NCBI RefSeq assembly: GCF_030272615.1
Contig: NC_081406.1
Span: 165,091,521 to 165,155,520, forward strand
Reading direction: 5' to 3'
Length of the DNA stretch: 64,000 nucleotides
Origin: Cryptomeria japonica
Taxonomy: Eukaryota > Streptophyta > Pinopsida > Cupressales > Cupressaceae
In this document: piece after piece, positions 1 through 14,600 of the stretch
Numbering within the stretch: the first letter of the stretch is position 1
Layout: each line of letters opens with the position of its first letter
The notes under the pieces: generated by a model
Database searches by the model: none
The model's input: the letters and a program-made list of their open reading frames with translations, nothing else
What the model was told of the DNA's origin: nothing
Made by a program: the position numbers and the translations under genes

Positions 1-2697
1 TGAGGGAAAAGAAGTAATGTAAAATGAAAGAAGCCATTATCCAACACATGATTATGATAAATGTAACTAAAAAGAAATGTAATCATATGAGAAATAGCAA
101 AAAATGCAAATTTGGTAAAATTTCCATTATGAAATAAATCAGTTCTAAAAACACAACTAAAAAATTATGCAACCCACAAATCAATTGTATAAGAATAAAT
201 TAGGTTTTTTATGAAATTAACTGCTAAATTTATGTAATTTAATTGAAAATATGATCCATGAGTGTAAAATTGATTGTTTAAATACCTACAAATCATATTT
301 GATACCATAAATTAGAAAATAAGCATGCAAGGAGTCAGGTTCACCAAAATGTAATGGTTGTAAATTTGGAATTAGAGTTTTAACAAATAGAACCACTAAA
401 TAACCAAATTAACCATACATTGAAAGAAGGGGGTGAATTCAATAGATCTAGCCATAGTTTGATTAGAAAAAGGGTTAAGTATACTGATTAGATTTACCAA
501 TTTTGTGTGGGTGTGTCTCCTCCTTTATTAGTTGACAATTAGATGATAATTGTAAATTAGTGCAAGAGTATGAATAATTGAAGTCAACTATCAAAACTAG
601 ACTAACACAGATATCCCATAGAGCCACAAATTGAGGTCTAGGCAAAATAAGATATTTAGAACCTGTTCCCAGAAGTTCGGCCTAATTTTTCCAAACCAAG
701 TAGCATAAATTCGCCTTAGTCTTCCAAATTTTCATTTGTCAAAAGTTGAACCTATTTGTCACTATCGACTTTGTTGGCATTCTAGAGTACAATTTCTAGC
801 CATGTTCCTATGCATAGAGAGAGATTAAATAGGGTCATCTATGGGGGTTTGCCTTAGGTCAAACCCCAATTTTGGAATTAACTATGAATGAAATAATGTA
901 AATACTCCAATAAATGATAAGGAGATAAGCTCATATCTAAAAATATTGATAATGATATAGTTCTCTTTGAATGTAATCACAAATGTTGAATATAATGGCA
1001 TGACAAACACATGAACATAAAAAACCCTAATCACACACACATTCTTGCAGGAATAGTGATGTAAGATATCTCCACAATGCTTAATGGATAAAGTACAACC
1101 TTGAATCTCTAAAAATGCTTGATGATGAATGCTTCACAGATGCATGAATAATTTAGGTATATGAGTGATCAATCATTTCTAGGTGAAAATGGATTGATAG
1201 GATGTCATTAAATAGGGTTCCCTAGGTAAATTACCAATTAGGGAAAGAACATCCAATGGTCAAGTATAGCCACAAGAACTAAATGCAATCGAGGAGATAA
1301 AGAAATTGGCCCATTTCAAATTAGGGCATGATTAAGGGGGACTAGAGCATTTTGGGGCACCCTGGTCTAGACCAAGGCACTCCACACCCTAGTCCTCTAG
1401 CAAATAGGACCTCTTAATCTATAAATAGAGAAGGTTCCTCCTATATGGAGCCCACTTGATGGTGTTCATGACATCAAGGGTTGGAAAAGGAGCCAGAACG
1501 GGCCTAGAGAGGGGATAAATATAGGACACAATAAAGTAGGAGCACAAACATGAGGTTTAAATTGGACCAATTAAAATTTACAACACTACAATATAATGCC
1601 TCTCCCTTTTGTAGTGTGGAGATGTGGATATCTTGTTTTGATGTGAGATTATTTTGGAGATGTTGAGATGTGCTTGTGTCCTTTTCTCTCAAGGGTCCAA
1701 TCTATGATTTGCTTCAATGTGTTTTCATTGTCTATATGGCTTATGATGTGTTTGCACAAATCACATAATGTTGTGATTATATTATATTGTCTGCTTGTAT
1801 TCTTTTGTGTCTAATAGCTTGAGATGACTTGATGTACATTGGCATTATGATATTCTATGTGATGTTTATTGATTTCTATTAATGATGTTGAGATGTCGGT
1901 TGATATTGATTTAAATGCTAAGTTAATGTACTATTGGCATTTAATGCATTTTGAGATGGAAAAATGATGTGATATGATTTACTATATTTCATGATGTTAA
2001 TATTAACACTAGATTAAACGATTATGTCTATAAATTACTTAAATACAATTAGATGATTTGTTATGTGATATTTAATCCCATTTGGGAAATCATTTTTGCT
2101 TCAACTATTATATATATTCAGTTACCCTTGTCATTTGATGTGTGGTTACAGGTATCTAGTATCGACTCCACCTAGGTCCATAGGTCTAAGCATACTTTTC
2201 TCTAACAGTGGTTAAATAAGAGATAACACGTTAGCCAAAATCATCACTAAACCCTATCCATTTTACTTAATTAATTGTGATTCCACATGTGAATACTAGT
2301 AAAGATCTAAATATCTTGTTTGTGATGTTTGGATTACCTAAGTCCCTCTTATGGTTTGCCAGTAAAGAGAGTATGCATTTTCGTGTAAATTGCATATTGT
2401 CATCCATTTTAATGTGGAGTTAGATTTTAATGATTTTTAATGTAATTTAAATATTTTGGATTAAATTATCCATTATGATAATTCATTTTGTTGGCATTTA
2501 CCAATTTGGGTGTATGGGTTATTTTGGGGTAAATTAAATGTCATTTCTTTTATTTATTTTTATTTTTACTTATTCATTTCTTAAAGTGAAATGAATAGTA
2601 ATGGGCTTTTATATTGGTCATTTGGCCTATTTTTCAACACTTTGTCATTTTTTAATTTTATGAGCTCAAAAACCCTCTTACATGTAGAATTTGATTT
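1..2697. other. No gene recognised; AT-rich flank
   Basis: I see no coding exon, RNA gene or bounded mobile element here on either strand. The short open frames (for example 1504-1692 minus and 2591-2794 plus) lack recognisable domains and are of the size expected by chance in AT-rich DNA. If the receptor gene whose exons start at 4730 continues leftward, this stretch is part of another long intron. I looked for kinase motifs on the minus strand and found none. Confidence 0.5.
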
Positions 2698-2997
2698 TGT
2701 GAGAATTATCAAATTCAATTCTAGAACCTGCAACTTGCACAATAACCTTCATGGAAAGAAGACAAATATTTCACTAGAAATAATGATGAATTGAGATGGT
2801 TGAAAATGTACATGTTACATGCTTATAAAGGCAAGGCAATAATTCAAGCACCAATGAGGTGCAAGGGTAGGTACAACTACCCAACACAAAACACTAGATG
2901 AAGGTAACACAAAATAATATTAACCTTACTTACCACCTAAGAAAAGACTATGCCTAATTAAACTTAAGATGTGAGCAAATATTAATTTACTCCAACA
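2698..2997 (-). repeat. TRIM left (3') LTR
   Basis: 300-bp terminal repeat matching 3487-3788 nearly base for base with scattered substitutions. It ends in ...CCAACA and is followed at once by a C/T-rich run, which is the polypurine tract read on the minus strand. Confidence 0.8.
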
Positions 2998-3474
2998 CCC
3001 CCCTTAAGTGCAACTTAGGGAGAAGATTTTAATGCAGAAGATGCCGCCAACAAATGAGGCTCTAATGAATGAAGCTTGATTTGAATGGATCATCAATGAA
3101 GATATTGGTTGTAAGGATAAACATGACCTCGACCAATGCCAAGATGCCAAAGTATCATGCAACCACAGTAGATCACCCAACACACAACAATTTGATCACA
3201 TATTGAGGGATGCAAACAATCAAGGAACCGGTAAAAAAATAAGAGGTTGATTTGCAGAAAATATTAGAGCTAATCTGCAACTAACATATATAGTATAAAC
3301 CCCAAACAAATATACGACCTACAAACTTAATATGAACCAAAGAGGAAAAAATAAATTTGGGCCAAATGACAATGGCACAATATATCGTTAAACAAATGCA
3401 CTCATTGGAAAAATAATATGACCTTAAACAAGTTGTTGAAGCTTCTCAAATATGAAAGGAGATGCAGGAGGAAA

Positions 3475-3486
3475 GCTTTGATACCA
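3475..3486 (-). other. TRIM primer-binding site
   Basis: The minus strand reads TGGTATCAAAGC, abutting the right LTR with no gap. It is complementary to the 3' end of the plant initiator Met tRNA except for one base. Confidence 0.75.
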
Positions 3487-3788
3487 TGTGAGAATTATTA
3501 AATTCCATTCTAGAACTTGAAACTTGCACAATAACCTTCATGGAGAGAAGACAAATATTTCACTAGAAATAATGATGAATTGAGATGCTTGAAAATGTAC
3601 ATGAGGCTTGCTTATAAAGGCAAGGCAAGAATGCAAGCACCAATGAGGTGCAAGGGTAGGTAAAACTATCTGACACAAAACACTAGATGAAGGTAACACA
3701 TAAAATAATATTAACCTTACCTGCCATATAGGAAAAGATTATGCCTAAGTAAACTTAAGATGTGAGTAAATATTATTTTACTCCAACG
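3487..3788 (-). repeat. TRIM right (5') LTR
   Basis: About 300-bp copy of 2698-2997. Its last base is G where the left copy has A, so the TG...CA terminus is mutated here. Confidence 0.8.
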
Positions 3789-4729
3789 TATTTGATGACT
3801 TGAAGGCAATATTTTGTGAATATTGTTTTGGGTATTGGCTCATTAGATTTGGAATTGGAGATTTTACTTGTTGCTTTTTGGATTCAAAGAATTTTGTGGA
3901 GTTTTTGAAGTTTTTATTCTTTTCAAATTTCGGGCAAATTAGAGGTAAGAACCTCATAACTTTCTATTTGCTTTATCTTTTCGATTCTAATTTGTTGCAA
4001 ATGAATCAATAGATGATTTAGAACATTTTCCCCTTTTAAACCAATAAATTACATTGCATATTTAATTTATTGTGAAAAGATTTAAGTAAAGTCCATTTTT
4101 TAAGTTGTTACCATGCCAAAATTTTAGTAAAATGCATAATTAGTATATGAGTGTGAAAATGAGATGTTGATTAGTTTTAGATCAAAAAGATATATTAAGA
4201 ATTCTAAAATTTGAATTTTAAATTTCGAATACATTCTTTAAAATATTCTAAAGGATATCCAAACTTATCTATCCATGTATTTTTTTAATTTTCAAATATC
4301 TCTATAACCACAACAAATTTTCATAAACATGCTCCCCTTTCCCACTTCTACCAAAACATGCATTCTTACCTTAGATTTATTAATAAAATGATATATTATT
4401 AAATATTTTCATATCATTGTTCTACAAATATTCATAAAACTCATTATAAATAAAATATCTATTTAATAACAACTTGTTTGTACCTTAGAATGACTATGTT
4501 TTCCTTCACATAACTATAGAATTATGTATTTATGTCATAGTTATGTATTTATATCATAAATTATTATTCCGTGTTTAGTATGTTGTATATGTTCTTATAG
4601 AATTCTTCTAATGCCAAGAATTATGAATAATCGAGGATAGATAGTCACCTATTTGTTAAAAATTATAGATTCTAACTATAAAATAATTAACTCTATATTA
4701 TTATAAACTATTGTAGTGTATTTACTCAC
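3789..4729. other. No feature recognised; probable intron of the receptor gene
   Basis: Very AT-rich. It begins just past the splice donor (GTGAG on the minus strand) of the last visible LRR exon. I searched the minus strand for the next expected repeat exon ('LDLSFN...') and did not find it, so the intron probably continues left past the TRIM. Confidence 0.5.
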
Positions 4730-5692
4730 AATATCTTTGGTTTGATGGAATCTCCAATATATTTTGGAATTTCTCCATAAAGCATTGCATTTCTTAGCAC
4801 TCTGCAAAGAGAAAGGTAAACCACAAGCATATGAAAATATTATTCTTATAAATATATTTTTTAAAATATTTTAACTTCGTGTCTTTTATATAATGATATA
4901 TTGAATAATCATATTTATATACTTACATTGTTCTTAATTTTGTTAAATTTTGTATGAATGACAAATTTGAGCCATCTCCAGTTAGATAAGATATCCTCCT
5001 ATTTTTATATATAATCATTCAAAATTAATTAGCATCAATTTAATTAAGTACATATATTTAAATAAAATTGGTATATCTAAAATTTTAATTAAATATATTG
5101 ACAAGTACAAGTTTAAAGATATAATACTAAAACTGACGAAACAGTTCTTTCAATTGCTATAATTTTAAGCATGAAATGTGATATTATGAATGAAGAAATA
5201 AATTGGGATGATAAAGAAAAAAATACTTACAAGTCTTCTAATTGAATCAAATTTGAAAAGGTTGAAGGAATTGGACCTTCTAAAGAAGTAGCTTCAAGTC
5301 TCCTATAATGAATAATGAATAATTTTAATATTTATAAGTTTATAATTCTAATATAGGTGCCACAATTTTTATAAATTTAAATTATAAAGAAATAATTCAC
5401 AACAAATAAGAGAAATATTCTCACAAAATTGTAAGGCTTTTCCAATTTCCAATGAAATCCGGTATTTTACCCCTAAAGTTGTTGCTACTTGCTACACTGC
5501 AAAACTAGAAAACAAATTAGCATGCTTAAAATGGAATATACATTTCATAGTAATTTTCTAAAGTTTAATTTATAAAATTTTATAATGCTAGAGTAGGAAC
5601 CAAAAAGCATGGAAACTTACAAATTTTTTAGTCGATGGAAGTAGCCATATATTTTAGGTATCTTCCCATGCAATTGATTACTTTGAATATAC
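4730..5692 (-). CDS. Receptor kinase exons 7-11 (five LRRs)
   Basis: Five 72-nt exons (5621-5692, 5425-5496, 5231-5302, 4927-4998, 4730-4801) separated by short introns of roughly 120-230 bp. Donors are GTAAG or GTGAG and acceptors end in AG. Repeats include '[18 protein letters not shown]', '[18 protein letters not shown]', '[18 protein letters not shown]' and '[18 protein letters not shown]'. The last is the divergent 'DLxGxxSxF' repeat typical of this family just before 'VLRN...GEIPKYIG'. All junctions are in phase. Confidence 0.87.
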
Positions 5693-8600
5693 CTATGAAT
5701 AAAGAATAAAAATTACATACATACATTATGCATCTAATAAAACTACAAACAATATAAGTACTTATTTACTTGATAATGAAATTGAGATAACTTATTTTTG
5801 CTTAAAAAAATTGATAATATTTTTAACTTAGAAACCCTATTTTGTAAAACTATATGGATATCAGCTTAGTGTTGCAATGTAACTATCTTATTCTATGCTT
5901 GAGATATTTGTAATTACACTTTCTTATATCTAAAATTTGGACAACCACTTTCCATTAGGAATGGTCTATGATTATATAAAAAAAAATTGTTAGGAAATGT
6001 ACCAATAGTTGTTAAGAAATGTACTAATATTGTAAAAAATAACCAATCAGGTGATGCCATATCAGTTGCACAACTATTGGGGTCTCTTTTGCATGCCTAT
6101 TGGTCTCACTTTTTTTTGGGCTGTTTTGGACACCTTGGCAAAAAGCATGTTGATGTGGCATCATATTTGATGATGTGGCCCTGAAACCTTAGTTATAAGC
6201 AGGGGACTTGCCAAGTAAGCTGCTGTAAAAAAAATAGAAGTGATTTGAAATTTCCAAGTAGGATATTGAGAAGCCTGAAGTTAGGGTGCACAACTACTGG
6301 GTCCTTTCCCCTAAAAGTCATAAGGATTTTGAGCCCACGAGAAGAAATTGTCCCCCTCGTATTTCACTAGAGTTTATAATTAAAACTATGAAAAAAAGCC
6401 ACCACCTTTTTTGAAAAAGTCATTAAAAATAAAAGCTATTAAATTAAATTCATTTGAATAATAAGTGGGGCCAACTTTTAAGTTGCATGTGTAAGGAAAT
6501 TAGCTATTTTTCTTCAAATGGGCATGAATTTTACCCAAAGAGTCAGTTTTTCAACTTCCTATCTTGGTTGGAAAACTAATTTTGAGCTCTACACTATAAT
6601 ATAGGTTTCGTTTTTTGATTTTGGCATTTTGTTATGTTTTTGGGGCATAGAAGCTATAATTTCTTTGTTACACAATTTTGGTCATAATTATTACATATGG
6701 AATTGGATTTTCGAATTCAAATTGGTATTGGAGAGAGTGTCTAGTCTAATAGACAATATTGTTGCTAGTTTATTAGTTTGATAAGTATGGAGAGTTGTGT
6801 ATTTGGTTGATCACTTGTAGGTGCCTAAGATTCAGAGTGTGATTGTGTGAGCCTCTATATGAGTCAAGAGGTGAAATCTTGAGGGGGTACATGGATTTTA
6901 TGAGATATTTATGATGCAATAGCTAATTATTAGACTTGGTTCTTCCTGCTATAAGTTTACAAGTGTTTTTTTAGAGTTGTACTTTTATGGTGATAGGTAC
7001 ATAGGTTGTTCTCGGTTTAAGGACATGTTTCAAGATGGTTTGAGACTAGGAGTCTCATGTGGATGATAGTTGGATGTAGGTACAATCTTGGTTATGATTA
7101 TGATGTCAAGGTTATGAAAGTATATATTTTGCATTGACATGACATGACCATGTTTGTGGTGATTGTAAGGAAGTTAAGTAGCAGAACAACTTCCTACACT
7201 AACCTTGAGAAGAGTGTAATGCAAAATCTTTTACAAATCCTTACTATAGTTACAAAAACTTAATATAAATAAACATAAATAGTATGCATGCCACAACACA
7301 ATGATTTATGAGGGTAAATCCCTTTCGAGAGAAAAACCTCACACTCTAAAAGTTTCCCAATATATTATTCAAAAAGCAATAATAAATTACAGTATACTAA
7401 CAGAGCAAGCATTTCATAGGAGTATCACCAACCAGAGATTTAAAGGTATCTCAAGAGCTATATAAGACTCTTACACATAACCTCCATCTCACACACCTCA
7501 TATATAGGAGATACAATACATGAAACCATCAAACAATATTTCAAAACCATGGGCTAAAACCACCTAATAAAGTGGCACCCAACTTATCTCCAATCCTACA
7601 TGACTTATGATGTGTCAAAACACACATCAACACATTCACCACTCTTTTACAACTCATTTATTTTTTTAATGCATTTTTTATATTTCCTATTTCAAGAGAC
7701 CCAACTTTTGAAGGCCGTAACTTTTGAACTAGGTGTCTGATTGATGAACGCTTTCAAGCATTGGAAAGCTTGCAATGTGGGTTATCAATCTATAACCCAC
7801 TACTTAGTTAGGAACAATTTTGGGCCATTTTGGAGCCTATAAAGCCCTCAAAATTGACTCAACACTTTTGTTTGCAAATTTGAAAAATGGAAACTTAAAT
7901 ATTTGCAAAACTAGACATGATCTTCCATTGAGAATTTGCCAACATGCTCATCTAGCCAATTGGAAACTTTGGGGAAAATTTCAGACCAATCCATGCTCAA
8001 ATGAAAATTTACTAAAAATATTAACTTTATGTATATGCAAGATTGAGACGCCATTTTCCTAACATTCTCCCACTTGTAAAACACCTTGCAAGAAAAAAGG
8101 GAGTATCTACACAATAACTTAATTGCTAGGGGTCATAAGGCCCATACACTCGAACACCATTGGAACCATCTATGCTCACAACCTTAGTTAAAGAATCTAC
8201 AACATTCATCAAAGTCTCTACCTTAATAAGGTTCACCTTGCCATCTTAGAGCAGACAAGTATGAGAATAAGCCCAATCATGCAACATTGTTTATACAAAT
8301 CCAAAAATATTTACTCAAAAAAATAAATTGGGGTCTTTTATTAAAAAATTCCCATTTATAATCTCTTTCAAGAATAACAAAATTACAATATCCGTTCATA
8401 TAACTTTCTCTCATTGTTCTCTTTTCCCTCAAATGACAATCATTTCAACATCCTCCTCTTGTTCACCAACTACCCTTTTGTTCAACTGCATTTTATATGT
8501 TGTGATGAAATTTTAATAGTCAATTAGGTGTTCCAATCATGATGTGCTACATGACTCATCATTAACAAGAACAAGAAATTGAACATCATTTCGATGACAC

Positions 8601-11600
8601 AAGACTATATTGGTGGGAGTTTCTTTGTGCCCCATCAACTCATCAATGAAGGATGCAGTTGAAAGCAAGTAAGGACAAAGTCCATTGGTGAGACTTTCTT
8701 ATACCAATGAAAGCCCCTTTTGTCCCATCAATCAATCGATCATGAAGAATGAATGAAGTATGGGCCAAGTTCGTCAGTGGGAATTAATTTATTCTTTCAA
8801 ACACCAAGTTCTAAACCAAACCAAAACTAAAACTAAAACAAAATAGTAGACAACTTAAAAAGGAAAATATATTTGGGTGATAAAGATTGCACATTCACCC
8901 AAGATGTTCCTACATCAAACACCTTGGGTAGGAGAAATATTCCATGAGAATGAAATCGTGAACATTTGGGCCAATTTGGAATTGGAATTCCATACTTAGC
9001 CAATTCATTTATCTTCAACCAAGAGGCCTCCTCAACTAGTTTTCCCTTCCATCAAACAAGATATTCCATGTATTCATTTTCACACATAGCCTTTGCAACT
9101 CTAGAATTAAGGATTGCATCCACTTATTGATATTTCTTTTTAGGTAATTGATCAATCCATGTTGGTTCATGAGATGTATCTACTAGTAAATGTGTTTGTG
9201 CACTATCCTGCCCCTCATAATACATATACATCTCTAACATTGAAAATAGGAGAGATATCAATGTTCTTTGGAAGGTCAACTTCATAGGCATTAGCTAAAA
9301 ACTTCCTTGAGATCTTGCAAGGACATATCTTCTTCCATTTTAGCTTATTATAGGTTCCCTATGGAAATATTTATTTTCTCAAATAAACCCATACCAATTC
9401 ATTCATTTGAAATTCTTGTTTTCATCTATGTACATCAACATAATCTTTATACTTGTTAGTATTCTTCTCTATTTTCTCCTTCACTTCTTTGTGAAAATGT
9501 CTAGTTTACTCTACAAAATCTTCAGTCATAGCACTTGTCATCACTAAATCTTCACTATCCCTAAATTCATCTACGCCCCTTGGTTTGTAACCATACACAA
9601 TAGTGAACTGAATTTTTCCCACACTCTTATTGACTGAGTTATTGTAGGAAAACTTTGTCTGTGGCAATATTAAATCTCATTGATTTGGTCAATATCTAAT
9701 CAAACATATCAGTAAATTATCCAAACTTCTATTAACAATTTCAGTTTGACCATTAGTTTGTGGATGGTAAACTGAGCTAAAACCCAACTGTGTGCCTAAC
9801 TTCTTCCATAATGTATGCCAAAAATGGCCAACAAACTTGTATCCTACTTTTAGATAATAATTTTAGGCAATCCATGTAACTAGTTGAACTATTTCTTTGA
9901 ATAATAAATTTTCTATGTGGGAAGCATCACTAGTCTTGTTACAAGGAATAAAATGAGTCATTTTAGAAAATCTATCAATAACTACAAAAATTGAAACACT
10001 ACCTCACTGAGTTTCTTGCCTATCAACAACAAATTTTCCTGGATAAAATACTCCATTCATGGGTTCAATCCACTTCCATTAAAATTTTAAATACTATCCA
10101 AGCTTCCTTAAAATTGGAATCTTATTCATACAACTCACTCAAATAATCAAATCCAACAACATTCACTTTTAGCTCTTTCAACAACAAATTCCTTCTACTT
10201 AGTGCATCAACAACTCTATTGGATTTACCACTTCTATGTTTCAAGATAAAAGAATAACTTTGCAAAAATGTAATCCATTTTAGATGCCTCTAATTTTACT
10301 TACCTTGGTTGTTAATGAACTTAAATGCATGATGATCCATATACAACACAAACTCTTTTAACAATAGATAGTGTCACCACTTCTTGAGTGCCTACATTGT
10401 ATAAAATTCCTAATCATATATTGAATATTTCCTCTTAGCTTCATTCAAATTTTTGTTGAAGTATGTTATTGGTCTTCCCACTTTAGTTACAAATCCTCCT
10501 ATAGTTGTTCCACTTGCATAACTATAAACTTGGAAAAGTGTGAGCCAAAATTTGGCAATGTCAACATTGGGTTGCTTTGTCACTTTAGTCTTTAGAAATT
10601 GAAAACTTTTCTTTGTTGCAGCTATCCACTTAAATTATTTTCTCACTCCCTTCATGGTTTTAGTTATGGGAGCACATATTACACTAAAATTTCTTATAAA
10701 ATTCTTCTAGAATCTTGAGAATCCATGAAAATTATGGGCTTCAAACATACTTGTTGGAGATGGACATTTATCAATAGCCTCGACTTTCTCTAGGTCCATT
10801 TTTAACCCTTCCTTTGAAACTACAAATCCTAAATAAACCAACTCCTTTATAAAAGTACATTTTCTAAGATTCACCATGAGCTTTTCTTCTCTTAACCTTT
10901 GCAATACATTCCTAATATGTTCAAAATGTTCTTCCTTTGTCTTACTGAAAATTAGAATATCATCAAGATATACAATGAGAATCTTACCAAGATAGGGCTT
11001 CAACACTTGGTTCATTGATCTCATGAATGTGTCGGGTGCACTTTTCAACCCAAATGACATAACTAGCCACTCATACAACCCATCCATTTATCTTGAACAA
11101 TGTTTTTCACTCATCCTCATCAAGAATTATGATTTGATGGTACCCACTTTTCAAGTAATCTTTGTAAAGTATCTTGATCCACTCAAATAGCCCACTATTT
11201 ATTCCAAGTAATGGAAATTTATATTTGATGAGAATTTTATTAATTTCTCAAGAATTGGTGCACATTCTCCACTCACCTCCTTTCTTTGGTGCCAACATAG
11301 CAAGTACCACATAAGGACTATGACTTTCCCTGATCAGCCATTTGTCCAACAATTCTTGGACTTGTCTATTGATCTCCCCATTCTCCTTAGGTGTCATCCT
11401 ATATGGTGCCTTATTTGACAAACTCAAGCCTCGAATCAAATCCATAAAATGACATATTTCTCTTATTGGTGGAAATCCATCTGAAAATTCTTTGATCATT
11501 ATCTTTGCATATTCATCTATAGTTTCTTGGATTTCTATAGGTAACTCCTTCTTTCCTACTATCACGTGTTGTGTTGGTTGGGAAACAAAAACATAACAAA

Positions 11601-14600
11601 CTCCATCCTTCTTCAAATCCTCTGAGAATTTCTACCTTGAAACCAAACACACTCTTGAACTACCTTCCACATCTTCTTAATCCTTCATGGGATTCAAAAT
11701 AAATTCTTGACCATCCTTCTTGATGGTGTAGGTGTTATTCTTCCCATCTTGAATAACTTACTTTTCATATTGCTACGGTCTACCCAACAAGATATAATAT
11801 GCATCCATTGATATTACATTACATAATATTTCATCCTTATAATTTCCAATTTGAAAATTGACTAGGCATTGTTCTCTTACCACCAATTGACATTCTTTCT
11901 CCAACCATGAGACTTTTTACGGGTTGGGGTATTTTAACCATTTCAGCTTCAATTTCTTCACCACTTCCTCAAATACAATAAATTATCCATGCTACTGCTA
12001 TCTACAATCACCTTGCAATATTTTCCTGTAGACTTACATCTAGTTCTAAACAGATTTCTTCTCTGAACTGATTCAACCTCTACCTTCTACGGGTCTAATA
12101 AAATTCTTCTCAACATTAAGGATTCTCCATCGTTCAGATCCTCTTCATGTTTTGAAGATTCTCCAACTTCAGCATCCCCTTGGACCATATGAATTTCAGC
12201 CTCCCTTCCTTTACCTCCACTTAGTATTTGTGGACATTCAAAAGCTCTATGCTCAATTTCTCCACATTGGTAACACATACCAGTGAATCTTGTACCTCTT
12301 CCTCTTCCAATACTTTCTCATCATCTAAAGGACTTGCCTCTTCCACGAAAATTTCCTCCTCCTCCCATTTCTTGAGTATAGGAATTTGTTTGAGAGGTAC
12401 CGGTTTCATCTTGTCTCATTGAATTTCCTCTTCCACCACTACTTTGCCCTTTGCCATGTGCATTTTTGCCTCTTCCTCTGTTATTGTTCTGCTACCTCCT
12501 ATTTAACTTCTCCTCAACCTTTGAAGAACATTGATTAGCCTCCTCTATATTATGTAATTTAAGAATATTTATTTCATCATGAATTGACACATGCCAGTCA
12601 TTTAAATACCTCAAAACCTATTCTAACTCATCTTTAGTGTGGCCTGCTCATATGCTTAATCGATTTGTACACACAAAAGCCATTTAAATACCTCAAAATT
12701 TTAAGGGCTTCTATTATATGACATATAATAAATAATATATTAATTATATTGATTATTAGTGTACATATTTATCAATTGGTATATATTGATTTATCAATTG
12801 ACATCAAATCTACAATAATAAATACATATAAATTTAATATGTATTTATTATATTTTTGTACATATTAGTTGATAGAAAATGGATATTTCTATTGGAAAAA
12901 TGTTGTCTCAACCTTTCATTTGCATGCGGATTCTCTTCAAAGCCTTGGATTGTCTAGATAAGCATGTTGGTAAATTTTTGTTGCAAGATCATAGCTAGTT
13001 TTGAAGATATTAAAGTTTTCATTTTTGGAAGGTTTTGTGAAAGATTTTAATTTAATTTTGAGGAATTTAGACCCTCTAAAATGCCCTAAAAAGTGGGCGT
13101 AAGCGACATAGTAAGTTACAAGTAAATAGAGCACTTTGTGAGCTTTTTGGTATTTAAAACAGTTCAACAATTGGACACCTAGTTCACAAGTTATGGCCTC
13201 CAGAAGTTTAGACTCTTGAAATAGGAAATATAAAATGTATTGGACACATAAATGAGCTATAAAAGGGAGGGACACATGTTGATGTGTGTTTTGACACATC
13301 ATAGGGCATCTAGATTGGAGATAAGGTCAACTCTACTTTATTGGGTGGTTTTAGCCCATAGTTTTGTAATACCATTTGATAGTTTCTTGTATTGAATTTC
13401 CTATATATGAGGTGTGTGAGATAGAAGTCATGTGTAAGAGTCTTATGGCTATTGAGTTACCTTTGAATCTTTGATTAATGGTACTCCTATGAAGAGATTT
13501 CTCTGCAAGTATATTGTAATCTATTGTTGATTGCTAAATAATATATTGACCTGTTTTTGGAGCATGGGGTTTTCTCTTGAAAGGGTTTTGCCCACGTAAA
13601 TCACTGTGTTGTGGTATGAATGGTATTTATGATTATTTGTGTTAAAAATTTATAATCGTTGTAACAATCTGTTTATGTTTTGAGCTATCCTCCTCTCAAG
13701 GTTAGTGTAGGAACTTGTTCCACTACTTAAATTCCTTACAATTTCTAGGGTTTCAAAATTATAGCATATTAAATCTTAATGGTTCCTATTGTATAACACA
13801 AAATTTTACATGTGTTTATTGTTGGTAAATATATTGATTGATATCAATTAATATATATGTATAAAAATAATTAATACATACAAAGGTTTGCATTTATTAT
13901 TTACATTGGTATGCATATCAATTTAGTGATTGATATGTATTAATCAATAATGAAATTGATATCTCAATATTTCTATGATATCTTATTAAATTTTGTATGT
14001 ATGGGTTGAAGTAATTTCTAGAGTTTTTACTATATCATATTAGAACTTTTAAGGGCTTCTATTATATCGCATTTACTTAAATTAATGTTTTATTTGCTGG
14101 TGTATATAATAGACTTATGTTCAAATAAAATTCTTTAAGATAGACTTATATTTCTCTAAAGATAGGTCTACTAGTTTTATTTTATTTTAAAAAACTATTA
14201 TTTTTCAAATCATGATTCATAAAATCTAAATTTGAAATAACCAAAATTAAAATAATAAAAAAATATTTTAAACCAAGTAGCTATTAAACTTCTTTTTCTA
14301 AAGCATTTATTTGATAAATCTAAATAGCTATTAAACCATTTTTTAAAGCATAATTTATCTTATGTTATTTTAAAAACTATAATGAATTTGTAAGAAAGAT
14401 ATACATGAGAAGAAATGGCACATGTAAACTTACAACATTTCGAGATTGTCTAATTTTACAAATGATTGTGGTAGTAGTCCAGATAGCTCATTTGAATATA
14501 AATCCCTATCCAACATAAAAAGAGTAACATTGATGTTAAATTATTACTCATAATTTAATCACCCGAATCATGATTTTCTACAATTCTTGTACTTATTTTC

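Larger units (their letters stand above)
2698..3788 (-). mobile_element. TRIM (miniature LTR retrotransposon)
   Basis: Two direct repeats of about 300 bp (2698-2997 and 3487-3788) start TGTGAGAATTAT and end TACTCCAAC(A/G). They enclose about 490 bp without a coding frame. Directly beside the right repeat, the minus strand reads TGGTATCAAAGC, a primer-binding site for the initiator Met tRNA with one mismatch to the usual TGGTATCAGAGC. Beside the left repeat the minus strand has the purine run AAGGGGGG. The order PBS-internal-PPT fixes the element on the minus strand. The flanks GATTT (2693-2697) and TATTT (3789-3793) look like a target-site duplication with one mismatch. Size and lack of coding fit the TRIM class, which depends on proteins from other elements. 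Confidence 0.82.
8830..12690 (-). mobile_element. Decayed Ty3/gypsy chromovirus (internal region)
   Basis: Reading on the minus strand, the order is gag zinc knuckle (~12.2 kb), RT N-terminal part (11616-11248), RT palm and connection (11087-10707), a degraded RNase H/integrase stretch, and a chromodomain near 9.1 kb. This is the gag-RT-RH-INT-chromodomain order of chromoviruses, a Ty3/gypsy lineage whose chromodomain guides integration. Frames are broken many times, so the element is dead. I found no LTR pair: the gag end stops near 12,690 and the 3' side fades near 8.8 kb. It lies inside intron 6 of the receptor gene. Confidence 0.8.
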
